This document shows positions 32,683-47,863 of a DNA stretch of 64,000 nucleotides, one piece after another (the first letter of the stretch is position 1; each line of letters opens with the position of its first letter). This stretch comes from Brachyhypopomus gauderio (lineage: Eukaryota; Chordata; Actinopteri; Gymnotiformes; Hypopomidae). Position numbers and translations under genes: made by a program. Below the pieces are notes generated by a model that worked only from the letters and a program-made list of their open reading frames with translations, searched no databases and was not told the origin of the DNA. The stretch is taken from contig NC_135223.1 of assembly GCF_052324685.1 (NCBI RefSeq), forward strand, positions 4,506,779 to 4,570,778. The letters are read 5' to 3'.

Positions 32683-34200
32683 GGCATGCCCATTTGTAGA
32701 GAATCCAGTAGATGAGGGAGCGTGTGTAGTGCACAGAGCATTCATGCTACCAGCTCCAAGGTCATTCCAGGACAGGACAGATCCACTGGGCTTTCCGGAT
32801 GACTACTTATTTGAGCACTACAGGTCAGGGGCGCAGATGGCACTGGGGACGGGGGGGACAGATCCCCTCCAGATTTATATTGACCCCATCCGAAATCTAG
32901 CATCTACAAGCATAAACGCATATATTGTACAGCTTGGTCCCCCTCACTTCAGAATTTCCATCTGCGCCGATGCTACAGGTTCAGAAGACACAGTATTATA
33001 TATCTTTGTAAATTACCGGGGCCATATATTGAGAAGACCACTAGACGTAGTAAATCTCTTACCAAACCCCAAACAGTCTGTATCGCTTTGTGCTTCTTTG
33101 CCAGTCGTGCATTTCTGTACAGCTTTGGGGATGCATAACATCTTAGTAAGGCAACGTTCTGCAGCGAAATTCGAAAGGTTTACCTTGCGCTTAAGCGCTT
33201 CCTTAATATATTCATCAAATTCCCTGGTCACAGAGGCATCCTTCCCATCCTTTTCAGAACAGCTGGCATGTATTCATGAGAAGTAGTGTTGGTTTGATCA
33301 GTAACTTGGAGTTAAATTTATATGACTTTAACAGACGCTCTTATCCAGAGCACTTACCAAAGTGCTTTGTATTCATCTTAATCAACTATTTCATGCTAAA
33401 ATTCCTTCAATTCAAAACGCATTGAATTGTCTAGGATTTCCAAATGTCATTGGTGCTATAGACTGTACTCACATCTGGATAAAGGCTCCATCTGTACCCA
33501 TGGAGGCAGACTATGTGAACCAAAAAATTATTTCACAGCATCAATGTACAGGTACATGCAAGTTTTGCCTACCCAACAGAAATTGTAAAGCATGTCAGTT
33601 CATGGGTTTGAATAACTTTCACCCTTTGTCACTTTTGCCATTGTTCTAGATGGTTTGCACCAGCCAATTTCTATTCTCCAACATTGAGGTAAAATGGCCC
33701 GGCTCGCTGCACGATTCCAGGATATTTCGTGCCTCCTCACTGGCACAGAGGTTTGCTAAGGTAAGAATACTCCAACCACACAAAATAGTGCAGATTTGGC
33801 CTCAGTGTTTAACTCTACTCCTTATAATCGTAGGTGCTTTTCCTGGCTTACTGCTTGGGGATAGGGGTTACCCCTGCCAACCTTTTCTCCTTACCCCATA
33901 TGCAGACCCTACAACAGATGCAGAGAGGAGGTTCAATCGTGCACATTCAAAGACAAGGGCATGCATTGAGATGGCATTTGGACAGTTAAACAGCAGATTT
34001 AACTGCTTGCGCCATCTCAGTCACTCCTGAGAGAGCCTGTGACATTAAAGCAGCCTGTGCAGTTTTGCACAATGTGGCAATACTGCAAAAAGAAGAAATG
34101 CCAAGAGTGCAGTTGGAGCAATGGGAAGACGACATTTTAATTGCAGACCACATGGATGGTAGAGCTATGAGGGACATGTATGCAAACACTTACTTTAGTT
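32683..34200 (+). pseudogene. HARBI1-like transposase, broken (copy A)
   Basis: The N-terminal exon encodes CPFVENPVDEGACVVHRAF and GFPDDYLFEHYR. It is split by a 147-bp hAT, then resumes as FRRHSIIYL. Its start ATG, kept in copy B at 53762, is ACG here. In-frame stops occur at about 33128 and 33275. The core has IGAIDCTHIWIKAP (first Asp), WPGSLHDSRIFR (second Asp) and ACIEMAFGQL (Glu), so the DDE residues survive. A shift near 33525 and a 2-base loss at about 34018 (relative to B) break the frame. The protein would cut and join the Harbinger ends together with the Myb-like partner. Confidence 0.78.
32826..32972. mobile_element. 147-bp hAT-like insertion inside the HARBI1 exon (copy A)
   Basis: CAGGGGCGCAGATGG and CCATCTGCGCCGATG are imperfect inverted ends. 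The 8-bp duplication CTACAGGT is at 32818-32825 and 32973-32980. Removing the insert and one repeat restores the exon phrase EHYRFRRH. The insert is shared with copy B, so it predates the duplication. Confidence 0.85.
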
Positions 34201-34885
34201 AAGGGAATATTTTGTTTGCATTTGTTCATTAACACTATTAACATAAAACAAGAGGCGTTTTTTTTTGAAAGAGAAATGTATTAATTGTCTTGCTGAGCCT
34301 GTGGACAGAAGAAACTTTGATTTACTTATCTTGCAAAAACAAGCATATTAAAGTGAGACCTTTTTGCAAATACTCACATTTTTCTCCATTTTCTTTATTT
34401 CAAGCTCCAACTTCCGTATTTTTAGTTTTTTGTACTGCAGATCTGCTTTTTTACATTCTATATCTTAGAGCAAGAACCTTTTGTAGATCTCACTAATCAT
34501 GGATTCCTTTAAGACTGAAGTATAGTCAAGAATGAGAAGTATTTATTCATGTTGAACTGCATAACTACTCACGTGTTCTCTTGCAGAGGTGTGAGCTCTG
34601 AACATGGAGGCCTGAGGGTCTTCTCATGATTTGTGTTGTGTTTAAAGGAAATTGAAGAACAGAGATCACACAGCACATTAACAGACAGATAGATAGACAC
34701 ACACGCCTTACAGAACAGGCAGACACTGTGTCCTTTCTGAACAGGCAGAAACTGTGTCCTCATCCTCCTGTACCATCCTGGATGGTCCGGCAATCTCCCC
34801 CTGCAAACAACAAATTAAGACACGTAAATGTTAACGGTCCTCAGGGTTCAGTCATAAGAAATAGGCGGGTTTATGGTACTCACAT

Positions 34886-35503
34886 CATTGTCAAATACAG
34901 GAGGGTCCAAAAGAGTCAGCACACCCCCCACCACTGTAAAATTTTAGTCATCAAGTATACAATAATACTACAATGTAGCCTGTAAGAACAAAAATGTAAA
35001 ATCTGAGAAACAACTAAACCTACCTTTAACATAAGGCTGTGTATCATGAGGACAGACAAGATCAGATGATGTTCCTCCTTCAATTCCCACAATGATGGGG
35101 CGTCCGCTGTTTTGCTCTAAAGCAAGGTCTTCTGCAGGAGTGAGGGCTGCTACAGGAGGCCCACCACCAGCAGCAGCAGTAGCAGTTTTCTTTCTGGTTG
35201 CTAAAATATTTTATACAGTTGCCACATTCTCCTAACCCCGCTCATGTTACTTCTAAATCAGGAAATTATTAACATTATTAATTTACTATAACACTTTTAA
35301 AATGCCAATGAATGGATTAAATTATATGCTCACACATTTAATCTGTCTGCAATATTGTGCCAGGCAGCTTCTCTGGCTTTATTAATACAGGATGTGTTGC
35401 CTTTCTTCATAATAACGTCTTTATATTCCTCATAAAGACGTATGAGTAGCTCCTGTTCATCAGAAGAAAAAAAAGCTGCTCGCTCTTTCAGCTCTTTCGA
35501 CAT
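34886..35503 (-). pseudogene. Myb/SANT-like Harbinger accessory gene (copy A)
   Basis: Exon 1 (35503-35334) begins MSKELKERAAFFSSDEQEL, then LIRLYEEYKDVIMKKGN and AAWHNIADRLN: a trihelix Myb/SANT-like DNA-binding domain, with donor GTGAGC. Exon 2 (35200-35024) is Pro/Ala-rich and ends IEGGTSSDLVCPHD plus TQPYVK with donor GTAGGT. A possible exon 3 lies at about 34937-34886 (GGVLTLLDPPVFDND, donor GTGAGT). In PIF/Harbinger this protein brings the transposase to the ends. Exons 1 and 2 are in good shape; exon 3 is deleted in copy B. Confidence 0.65.
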
Positions 35504-35726
35504 TTTCTTGCCTTTTCGAATATCGATTAGTGAGGCTGTGTAAATACTGTGTGCACGCGCATGATCGCCGATTACAAAAGCCGGGCTTGAATTAGCGGGA
35601 ACAGGTTGAGTCTGGATTTCGTTAGTGGAACGGAACTAGACGGAAGTGAACTGTTTGGCTAACTCAAGCGAGGCTCACTCTAATAAGCGCCGCTTTCATA
35701 AGCTCGCTTCGTGGAATAGCCCCCAG

Positions 35727-36148
35727 GACCAATGTTGCAAATCTGTGGTAAATATTTAAGGGTGCATATGCATGTTATCCATGTGTTTACTTTTCATGTA
35801 CACATCTAATGGGCTTCACTTTTAATGTTTAATATTTAATATAAATGTTTCACTTGTTTGTACTTAAGCTTGACGAAATGTAAAACAATGACAAAGTGAA
35901 GGAAAATAAATAATTTTATTTTGAAACAAAGTGCTTGTGATTTGTCTATTGAGTTGTTTTTTAAAATATCAGAACTGTGCCAATGACATTCAAATGTTTT
36001 TCTATTCTACAGATCATTATCAGGGTTATAAGAACATTTTAAACAAATACAACAATATATACAAACATACAAACTGAGTTTATAGACATCTGGGCATGTA
36101 TATGTGAAAAAAGAAATGGTCCACCTTTTGTTTAATGGTGTTAATTAC
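35727..36148. other. AT-rich non-coding sequence (copy A)
   Basis: Nothing recognised; the matching segment in copy B is 56144-56616, with a ~53-bp block (56221-56273) present only in B. Confidence 0.4.
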
Positions 36149-36786
36149 CTGTGCATCTTTCAATATGCGCTGCACCAACATGTCCTCCTCAGCAAAAACA
36201 ACAAAGTCACACCAGTCCATTCCTGTGATGAGCATCTGCCCCTGGATCTGTCAGTAGTAGTTATGATGACGCTTCAGCTGCAGTGTGCCCTGCTTTGCTT
36301 CTAGGTAAGAGCAGTCAACATAACTTACAGAGCAGAGGATCCTAATGATCAGAGATATATCTACAGAGATCACTATTTATTTATACTCATACTGCTAATG
36401 TGCATGGGTGAATAACTCAACCTATACTGTGGTATTTTATATTCATTTGTATGTTACTGTAATGATGCATACTAAAGTTTGTTTATGCAAAACAGTACTT
36501 CCGTTATGGTGAGTAGGTATAATTATTGGCCACTTTAGTTGGCACAATTCTTTTCAGGCCAGCTTAGTAGTTCAACAACTAAAGATCATTCAATTTCTCT
36601 GCATAGATTGATTGTCTTCACTCCACTCATTTATGGCCCAGACCACCCCTGAGCAGATATTATATGGGTGGTGGATCACTGTCAGCAGCACAGTGGTATA
36701 TGTGCTTTTTATTTTTTAAATCAATTACATTTTGCAGTCTTAATATCTGAAATGATGTCTTTGTAATTTAAAATAAGTAGTATATG

Positions 36787-37261
36787 TGTAACGACCTGCG
36801 CTGGGCAGAACAGGGAGGCGGACACAAATGCTGAGAGCGAGATTTATTAAAGGAAATTCCATTGACAGAGTCGAAATAACGGGCGCAGGTCAGATCGGGA
36901 AGGCAGTCCATACATGAAATATACACAGGCATGACAACGGGTACAGAAAACAACAAGACAGACTAACTAAGGAACAAAAGGCAAAACACACGGGAGACGG
37001 ATAACACAAAGGCGCAAACTTACGAACAGCTGGAATGACTAGGCACAGGTTTGAACAAAAAGACCAATACGGACATGGGAGACACAGGGACTTTTATACA
37101 CAGGACTAGACAAGGACCAGGTGCCAACAATGATAACAGGGGCGTGGCAAACAATGGGAAATCACAGAGACAACGAGCAGGGCGGGATAAACAGGCAGGG
37201 AATACAGACATGAGGGAACCCAGAGTGACAGCTACGAGAGGAGGCATAGCCCTACGTGACA
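36787..37261. mobile_element. Solo LTR-like element (copy A)
   Basis: It starts TGTAACGACC and ends CCTACGTGACA; 475 bp. A 5-bp duplication ATATG flanks it (36782-36786 and 37262-37266). The same family is at 43906-47523 and in copy B. No internal region remains. Confidence 0.75.
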
Positions 37262-37502
37262 ATATGACTGTATTCTGTGTTTATTGACATTTTTCATAGC
37301 ACCCTACATTTTTACACAAATGTACAAAGTTTAGAATATTATTACTTACCAAAGTTCTTGGCTTGTGCCATTGCTGCTCACTCTCTGTGCAGCTCAGGAC
37401 AGGAGGAACAGCAGGAACTCTTAGTTGTGAATAATGTGCAGTTTGATAAAGCAATGCCACCACATGATTGCACAAAGTTGTCCCAGCAACACATGAGCAG
37501 GT

Positions 37503-38338
37503 CTCGAATCATCTAAAGAAATCTGCAAAAATACAAAATGTAGCAAATACAATGAGAAACAGTATCAAGTGCAATTTAATAAAAAAAACTGTTTACAAAA
37601 TAAAATCAGCCAGGAAAGGCTATATAATTAGAATACACTGTCACTAATAGTCTACAGTGTTGCCTAATGTGGCCCTCATTTGACATAAACAATTTACCAG
37701 CTTCAATAGTATTTACAATAAAGTAAATCAGGAAACATCTGAACAAATACAGTTTCTGGGGGTTTTGCCTTTTAACATTTACTTTTCCTGACATTAAGTC
37801 ATACTCACATTGCCAGGTAACATTACTCAAAACATTACTCCACTACTTTTCACCAACAAAATGTTTTTAATCCCCATAAACATAAATCTAAAAACAACAT
37901 TCATAGCATCTATCTTCTAAAGCACTGTCACCCTACACTCGAGCTGTGTGGCTTCTCCGACTTCTTCATCGACCTAAAACAGGTCGCCCTCACACACATC
38001 TCTCCTGTCACCTGATCTTTGTTCCACACTAAAATGCAAATAAAAGAATAGACTTAATCACAGTATGTGTTTAATAGTGAAGTGAGATAACTCAGTCCTG
38101 AGACAGGTTAAACAGCAGTCTCCGGCGCGGATTCCGTGTTTGTAAACAAAGCACAATATTCGTTGTTTTGTAAACAAACACGCGTCGGCGAACACCGTCG
38201 AGTTGCGCTTTGTTTACAAACACAGATTCCGCTGTTTAACCCAGTCATGGCCGGGCTAAACACAGGGATCCGCCGGGTTTGTGTTGATCTTGAGTTTAAG
38301 CTCTTACGAAGTTTAGTGTTCAGACACGACCAGCTAGC

Positions 38339-38372
<34 letters not shown>

Positions 38373-38492
38373 GCGCGCGCACGCACACACACACACACAC
38401 ATGCGCGCGCGCACGCACACACACACACACACAATGCTAACGCTAACTAATTTACGTTTAGCTGTGTGCTAGCGCTAACACGGAACACTCAC
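37503..38492. other. Intron and upstream sequence with forkhead-like palindrome (copy A)
   Basis: A perfect 16-bp inverted repeat lies at 38137-38152 (TGTTTGTAAACAAAGC) and 38207-38222. Together with 38170-38176 it gives three forkhead-type cores (GTAAACA/TGTTTAC) within 76 bp. The rest is AT-rich and shows no gene. Confidence 0.5.
38341..38433. repeat. Alternating (AC)n/(GC)n tract (copy A)
   Basis: About 93 bp of alternating purine-pyrimidine with CGCGCG blocks, the type of sequence that can adopt Z-DNA, about 400 bp upstream of the kinase start. The copy B tract is longer. Confidence 0.9.
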
Positions 38493-38689
38493 CTTCGTAG
38501 TTGTCAATATAACTAGATATGTACATCTTGAAATCTTTCTCTTTCTCGCTCGAAGAAGCCGCGGCATGTGTGTCTTGACGATCCGATGAACATCGTTGAC
38601 CGTCACCCGAGGGAGGTCCTGCAAACAGCGCGTGTAAAACGTCATTGTTGACGTGTCTCTGCAGTCGCGCCCGATAACCGGAAATGATA

Positions 38690-38868
38690 CTGCCGGTATA
38701 TGGGCATGCGGAAGCGTCACGTGCACAGAGCGAATAAAAAATATATATTCCCATAATTCCACATGACGTCATAATACCTGCTCTGTCGTCATAACGACAG
38801 CACAACAAATGAGGGTATATATAAAATTGCATGTACAGTATAATTCCATATCAGTCCACATAAAGACA
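38690..38868 (+). promoter_or_regulatory. Promoter region of the PKC-like gene, shared with a divergent exon (copy A)
   Basis: A TATA box (TATATATAAAA, 38816-38826) lies 43 bp before the ATG. A full cAMP-response element TGACGTCA is at 38764-38771. An E-box CACGTG is at about 38718-38723. An inverted repeat CTGTCGT-CATA-ACGACAG spans 38783-38800. The minus-strand YqaJ/SWIM first exon overlaps this region, so it may act in both directions. Copy B keeps the TATA box and the CRE. Confidence 0.6.
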
Positions 38869-43042
<4,174 letters not shown>

Positions 43043-43133
43043 AAAAAATGTAAATGTGCCATATTTTGTCAAATGTGATTTATACACCCCAATCGACATT
43101 TGTCCTCCGCTTTTAACCCATCTGTGCAGTTAG

Positions 43134-43170
<37 letters not shown>

Positions 43171-43905
43171 GATTACTAGGGGGCTGTGGATCACATGTGC
43201 CCAGAGCGGCAGGCAGCCCTAGCTGGTGCCTGGGGAGCAGTTGGGGTTAGGTGCCTTGCTCAAGGGCACCTCAGTCATGGCCTCAGGTCTGAGAATTGAA
43301 CCCACGACCCTCCGGTCACAAGACCAGTTCCCTACCACCAGACCATGACTGACCTGGACAAGTGATGGACAACCTGCTCCACATCTTAACATGGCAGAAG
43401 AAGATACAGTACAAATGTGTGATTAAACTATACAGCCAGTGTTTTTATGTGTCACTGGCTCTCCCTTCTCAAAATAAAACCTGTATTTTGGGCATGGTCT
43501 GGGGGTGATTCACAGAGGTGTCAACTGGCCATAACTGCTCCTCCAGGTTATGTATTCCATTTTAGGCAATATTTGATACACCCTTGCCAAATCCATGTAG
43601 ATGTTTTGTTCCAGTAACCATTCATTATTGTAATTCAAAAACATTAGACAATCCCTCATTGATTGTGTCCATGAATCACTGATTAACACCTTTAGAATAT
43701 GTGGAACGGCAGAGTAAGGGTTAATAACCCAGTTTGTAAAAGAGGTTACTGAAAGTATAGATAAAAAGATATAGATTATGTACAGTTGAAGTCAGAACAT
43801 GCATGTCATACTCTCTTGCTTTGTATTGTGAGTTTGCAGGGGTATATTTAATTTAAGCATATGTGCATATGGTTTCATTTTTGTGTGCATAAAGCTTAGA
43901 AGTAT
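43043..43905. other. 3' UTR and downstream of the kinase gene, with a dispersed repeat (copy A)
   Basis: A polyadenylation signal AATAAA is at 43473-43478. An (AC)n tract (43137-43166) and a dispersed repeat (about 43085-43350, containing GGTTAGGTGCCTTGCTCAAG and GAATTGAACCCACGACCC) lie inside. Homology to copy B stops at about 43592. From there to 43905 nothing is recognised. Confidence 0.6.
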
Positions 43906-44389
43906 TGTAACGACAGAGCTAAGAGGTGGACACAAATGCTGAGGAGAGCAGGGTTTAATAGCTGGAGTGTTAACATAGAGGATACGAGGGTAACGAGGCA
44001 TACTAATTAAAATACAACTATCACAAATCAAGAACTAACAACCAGACAGGATAACTCAGATAACAAAAGACAGAGGATAAAACAAACACAAGAACTCAGA
44101 ACAAGGTAGATAAACACAGAACCAGGGGGGTATTCCAGAAAGCGGGGTTAACAAACTCTAAACTTAACCCTGAACTCTGAGTTGTCTTACCCCGATCTGA
44201 CATACTCAGAGTTTTCGGTTCCAAAACGGCGGATCGGAGTTAAAGTAATCAGGGTCGCTCAACTCTGAGTAGGTTGACCCAGACAGAAGCGCGTTCACGC
44301 GTAACTATAAAAGGCATTCTTAATGGAACGCAGATAAATAGGATTTATCATGGACTTAAACGCGAAAATCAGCCGAGCATCGTATTTCA

Positions 44390-44526
44390 CACCACTGTAG
44401 CTTAGGAGTATTAATGACTGCGTATGCAGAATATTTAGATATTATTAAACGTAAATGTAATACTGCGGTAGCTGCTAGAGAAAGGCAGTCAGCATGTCAA
44501 AAAATTGCCAACAGAGTTAATGCGTG
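44390..44526 (+). pseudogene. Myb/SANT-like exon of the second Harbinger
   Basis: One frame reads VLMTAYAEYLDIIKRKCN then TAVAARERQSACQKIANRVN, ending in a GT donor: the Myb/SANT-like core with typical spacing. The start of the domain is out of frame, and no long frame remains. Confidence 0.6.
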
Positions 44527-44872
44527 AGTGAAAATGATATTTTTATATTTAGCAGAAGGGTGCGATTATATTATTATTTTCTCCACCTTTATAATACTGT
44601 ATTGAGTTTTTAAATATTTTTTAATTGAACACTTACTGATTCCAGGTCTAATCTGAGTGGTGTGAAACACACATGGCATCAGATAAAAATGAAGTATAAG
44701 AATATAGTACAAAGTGGTATGGCAGTACATAACTATATCTTATTCTTAAAATATATTCTAAAATATATTTATTTACAAGAAAAATGAAATAATGAAACAT
44801 AACAGTGAATTTGACTGTAATGTATATTAAAAGGTTACAGGGTAGATGGTGGGGTGGGTGGTGGTGCATGAT

Positions 44873-45240
44873 TTAATGTGGAAAGCAGTGATTGCAGATG
44901 GAGTCTCTGACAACTCCACCATCTCTGTTGTCACCCACATGCATGTAAGGTTCCTCATCTGTGGGCATGTCAAAGATGGTAGGCTGTCGCTCTTCCTGGA
45001 TAGTTGCAATGTTGTGTAATACCACATATGCCATTATTATGTGGCACACCCTATCAGGGGTAACTCTGAGCCCCTTCAGGCACTGGAACCTGGCCTTGAG
45101 GATTCCTAGGATCATTTAAATTCTTGCCCTGGTTTTGCTGTGGGCCTGATTGTAGCGGGACTGTGGTCCAGGTGCAGGATCTGAATAGGGAGTCATAAGG
45201 TAGGCCTATAGGACAGGCAGGGATACCCTCTGTCTCCATG
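44873..45240 (-). pseudogene. HARBI1-like transposase fragment of the second Harbinger
   Basis: The minus strand encodes LKARFQCLKGLRVTPDRVC and IIMAYVVLHNIATIQEER, the end of HARBI1. Upstream, pieces of GYPC...TPYSDPAPG and AHSKTRA appear in shifting frames. The catalytic Glu region and the earlier exons are decayed. Confidence 0.6.
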
Positions 45241-45462
45241 AAGGAGGCCGTCATAGTGTCCTATAATCACACTAGGGTTTGCAATGATTTAACTATTACA
45301 CTGCATTACACTGATTTAACTATTACACTGCACTACCTCAGGCCTACTCTATTCAGATTTGTTGTACAGTGTGGAATCATACACGAATCCTGGCCATCTG
45401 GCTTCAACATTTGTGATGAGGTGAGAAGCATCACATATGATCTTGATGGGGAGAACGGTCAG

Positions 45463-45900
45463 TTCAATTCAATTCAACTTTATTATCATTATGCTGAAAC
45501 AGGGTTGTACAGCACAATGAAACACTTTTAGGCTAGGCCTCAGTGCAATTACATACTACAAAATATCACAGCAGCAATTACATACAACATAGTGCAGGAC
45601 AACATAGTGCAAGACGGTCATGGTGCAAGCCAGGCAATAGACATTAAATAAGCAAGGTAAAAAAATGTAAAATAGATAACAGTATAAGGTATGAAATATA
45701 AAAATATAAGTACAGTATGTACAGTGTGTGTGAGGTAGGTAAATGGGACAGGGATAAAGTGCATGGTGCATGGTGCCAAAGGGCTGGTGGACTGGTCTCT
45801 GGACTGGTGGCAAATCAGTAAGTCTATATATGTCCAGTTTGAGGGAAAGTGGCTGGTGGCAATAGCTACGTTAGTTTTGTTACCATTAAAGATAAGTACA
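45463..45900 (-). mobile_element. LINE-type 3' end inside the second Harbinger
   Basis: The word TTCAATTCAATTCAACTTTA at 45463 followed by TTATCATTATGCTGAAAC is the reverse of a common fish LINE tail. The remainder up to about 45900 has no coding potential, so the extent is a guess. Confidence 0.4.
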
Positions 45901-46919
45901 TTATTCATTAAGGATTATAAAGGTTAGTACCTGTACATTAATGCTATGGATGGATTTTCTGTTTATGTAATCGCCTTTATGTTCTAATGGTGCTGGAATA
46001 GGTAGCATATGTAGGTTCCATCAATGCAGCCAATCACTCTAGGAAATCCTTAAAATGTAAATGGAATGAAGTTTGTTATATAGCCTACTGCTTCTCCTTT
46101 GCTTAATTTCTTTATTGTCCGTGTGAATTAAAGACAAACCTACGATGCTGTGGAATTCCTCTTTGATGTCCATAACTGGCTTAAGCCCAGGAAACACCAC
46201 AAAACTGGGCACTAGTCATTTTGATGCCAGACATAGTTTTTGGACAGACCGACATACAGTAGCTTTGCTGACAGATCCCGCATCTCCTACACTATAAAAA
46301 AAAATTCCACTAGCAAAAAACGAAGAGCGACGTATAACAATCTGGAGAGAATTTAGGGCTGATCCGCGATGTGTAATATTTGAAATGTGACGCTTAATAA
46401 TTTTATTGACGTAAGTATTGGATTGTGCTGAAAAACGATAACGTTCATTAAAAAAATAATCCGAAAATGATAGGCCTATGTCTATTCGGGGTTTTATAAG
46501 GCGTTCCCGACGAAGAACTCAGCGAATAAACTGAGTTTCAATATCCACATGATCCTAGAGGAAAGGACACGTCATGATGACGTGTTTGTAACTCTGGGTC
46601 AGGTCCAAGTTAACCTGCCAGCGAGCAGGTTAGCTTCAGAGCATAAGTTGCTACAGTAACTGACTCCGGTTCTCTTTAAGCTCGGTTTCTGGAACGGAAA
46701 ACCTCGAGTTTCCGTGAACTCTGAGTTAACTTACCCGGGTTTTCTCGCTTAACCCGCTTTGTGGAACACCCCCCAGGATTACCACCACAGTGACTTCCAA
46801 AGAGGGACTGAAACACAGGGAGTACAAGTACCAAACCAATCAAGACAAACTAGAAACACCTGAGCTGAAAGCAAGGAAGGAGGGACAGACAAGACAAGGT
46901 GAACAACAGAAGACCTAGG

Positions 46920-47262
46920 CTGTGTTCGAAATAGACTACTACATACTGGATACTGCATACTGGACTCAGTATATACTGGATACTGCATACTGGTCCTCGT
47001 AGTAGTATGCAGTACAGTTTCCAGTATGCGACAAAAGCAAAGCACACTACGGGGTCACGTGAACGTAGCGTTGCATGATGGGATGCAGTACACCACGAAG
47101 ATAGCTCTGTTCGCGTACTGGAATATTTTGCGGAAGTAGTAGGTCATCCGGGTATGTTTCGCGTACTGGAAATTTTCATTTTGGTCACATACTGCATACG
47201 ACATACTGATTTGGGGCTCGATCAGTATGCCAGTAGTATGTAGTAGACTATTTCGAACACAG
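46920..47262. mobile_element. Palindromic miniature element
   Basis: CTGTGTTCGAAATAGACTAC at the left is the inverse of the right end (GTAGTAGACTATTTCGAACACAG), with further pairing through TACTACATACTGG. Inside, TACTGGATACTGCATACTGG-type words repeat. Size 343 bp. A target duplication was not resolved, so the superfamily is open. Confidence 0.7.
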
Positions 47263-47523
47263 CCATGGACTGGACTCACTGGGGAACGGATCTAAACAAG
47301 GTCACACAGAAGACATGGACTGGACTCACTGGGGAACGGATCTAAACAAGAAGGTCACACAGAAGACATGGACTGGACTGACAGCAGGAGAGAACACCGA
47401 CAGGGGTGTGACAGACAGATGGAAACCATGGAAACAGGGCGGGATAAACAGACGAGGAAAACACAGGCACATTGAACAGTACCGGAGTGACAGCTAGAGA
47501 GGGGGACGTAGCCCTATGTGACA

Positions 47524-47863
47524 TGTATATTAACCATGCATATTTGCACAGGTTAACATTTAAATAAGTGTAAAATCTTTTTGTCTTATACTGTATATGT
47601 GTATGGTGTATAGTGGAAAGATATTTGGTATAGGCTCTCTTGGCTTTATGTGTGGTGTATATGTGCACTGTATGAATATTGGTGCATTTAAGCTATTTTT
47701 ACTACTTGCCAATTAAACACGGGCATATGATCAAATGGTTTATAATACACTGCTTTTTGTTGGATTCTCATATTTAGAGATACATGCTCAGACGCTGCTT
47801 TATGGGAAACATTTGTAGGTACAGTCATATGAAAAAGTTTGGGCACCCCAATTCATCTTAAGG
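47524..47863. other. AT-rich non-coding sequence
   Basis: No gene. The phrase GTACAGTCATATGAAAAAGT at about 47819 is part of a dispersed repeat that abuts the truncated LINE. Confidence 0.4.

Larger units (their letters stand above)
31845..35723. mobile_element. PIF/Harbinger element (copy A)
   Basis: Ends are inverted (GTATTCCACGAAGCGAGCT and AGCTCGCTTCGTGGAATAGCCCC). The 3-bp target duplication is CAG (31842-31844 and 35724-35726), which fits the CWG site known for zebrafish Harbinger. It carries the two expected genes: a HARBI1-like nuclease on plus and a Myb/SANT-like protein on minus. Both are decayed. Confidence 0.88.
36149..38774 (-). pseudogene. YqaJ / SWIM zinc-finger nuclease-like gene, exons on minus strand (copy A)
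   Basis: Three exon candidates are visible. One with a strong donor (AAG|GTGAGTG) ends at 38493 and reads back to about 38774 (EKEKDFKMYISSYIDNYEG). A SWIM zinc-finger exon (37502-37350, donor GTAAGT) has the CxC...CxH pattern: TCSCVAGTTLCNHVVALLYQ, later WHKPRTL. A YqaJ exon (36300-36149, donor GTAATT) encodes LQLKRHHNYY, a TGA at 36251-36253, then QIQGQMLITGMDWCDFVVF. YqaJ is an exonuclease fold from phage recombination systems; in animals such genes sit in transposons. The stop suggests decay. Both copies share it. A solo LTR lies in the intron. Confidence 0.6.
44126..46773. mobile_element. Second PIF/Harbinger element
   Basis: Ends GGGGGTATTCCAGAAAGCGG and CCGCTTTGTGGAACACCCCC are inverted. 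Target duplication CAG at 44123-44125 and 46774-46776. It contains a decayed Myb/SANT-like exon on plus and a decayed HARBI1-like gene on minus, the reverse arrangement to the elements in copies A and B. Confidence 0.85.
43906..47523. mobile_element. Solo LTR-like element split by a Harbinger insertion
   Basis: It starts TGTAACGACAG and ends CCTATGTGACA, like the element at 36787-37261. It is interrupted by 44126-46773 and carries a palindromic element (46920-47262). A 53-bp piece (ACATGGACTGGACTCACTGG...) is duplicated at about 47265-47365. Flanks AGTAT and TGTAT match at four of five positions. Confidence 0.6.

Noticed and set aside
32675..33286. Single 203-residue protein across the HARBI1 N-terminus
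   Set aside because: The middle is a hAT insertion and the last part is a shadow frame; only the first ~48 residues are transposase.
38108..38450. Frames rich in Val/Cys or Thr/His in the (AC)n tract
   Set aside because: Simple-sequence artefacts.
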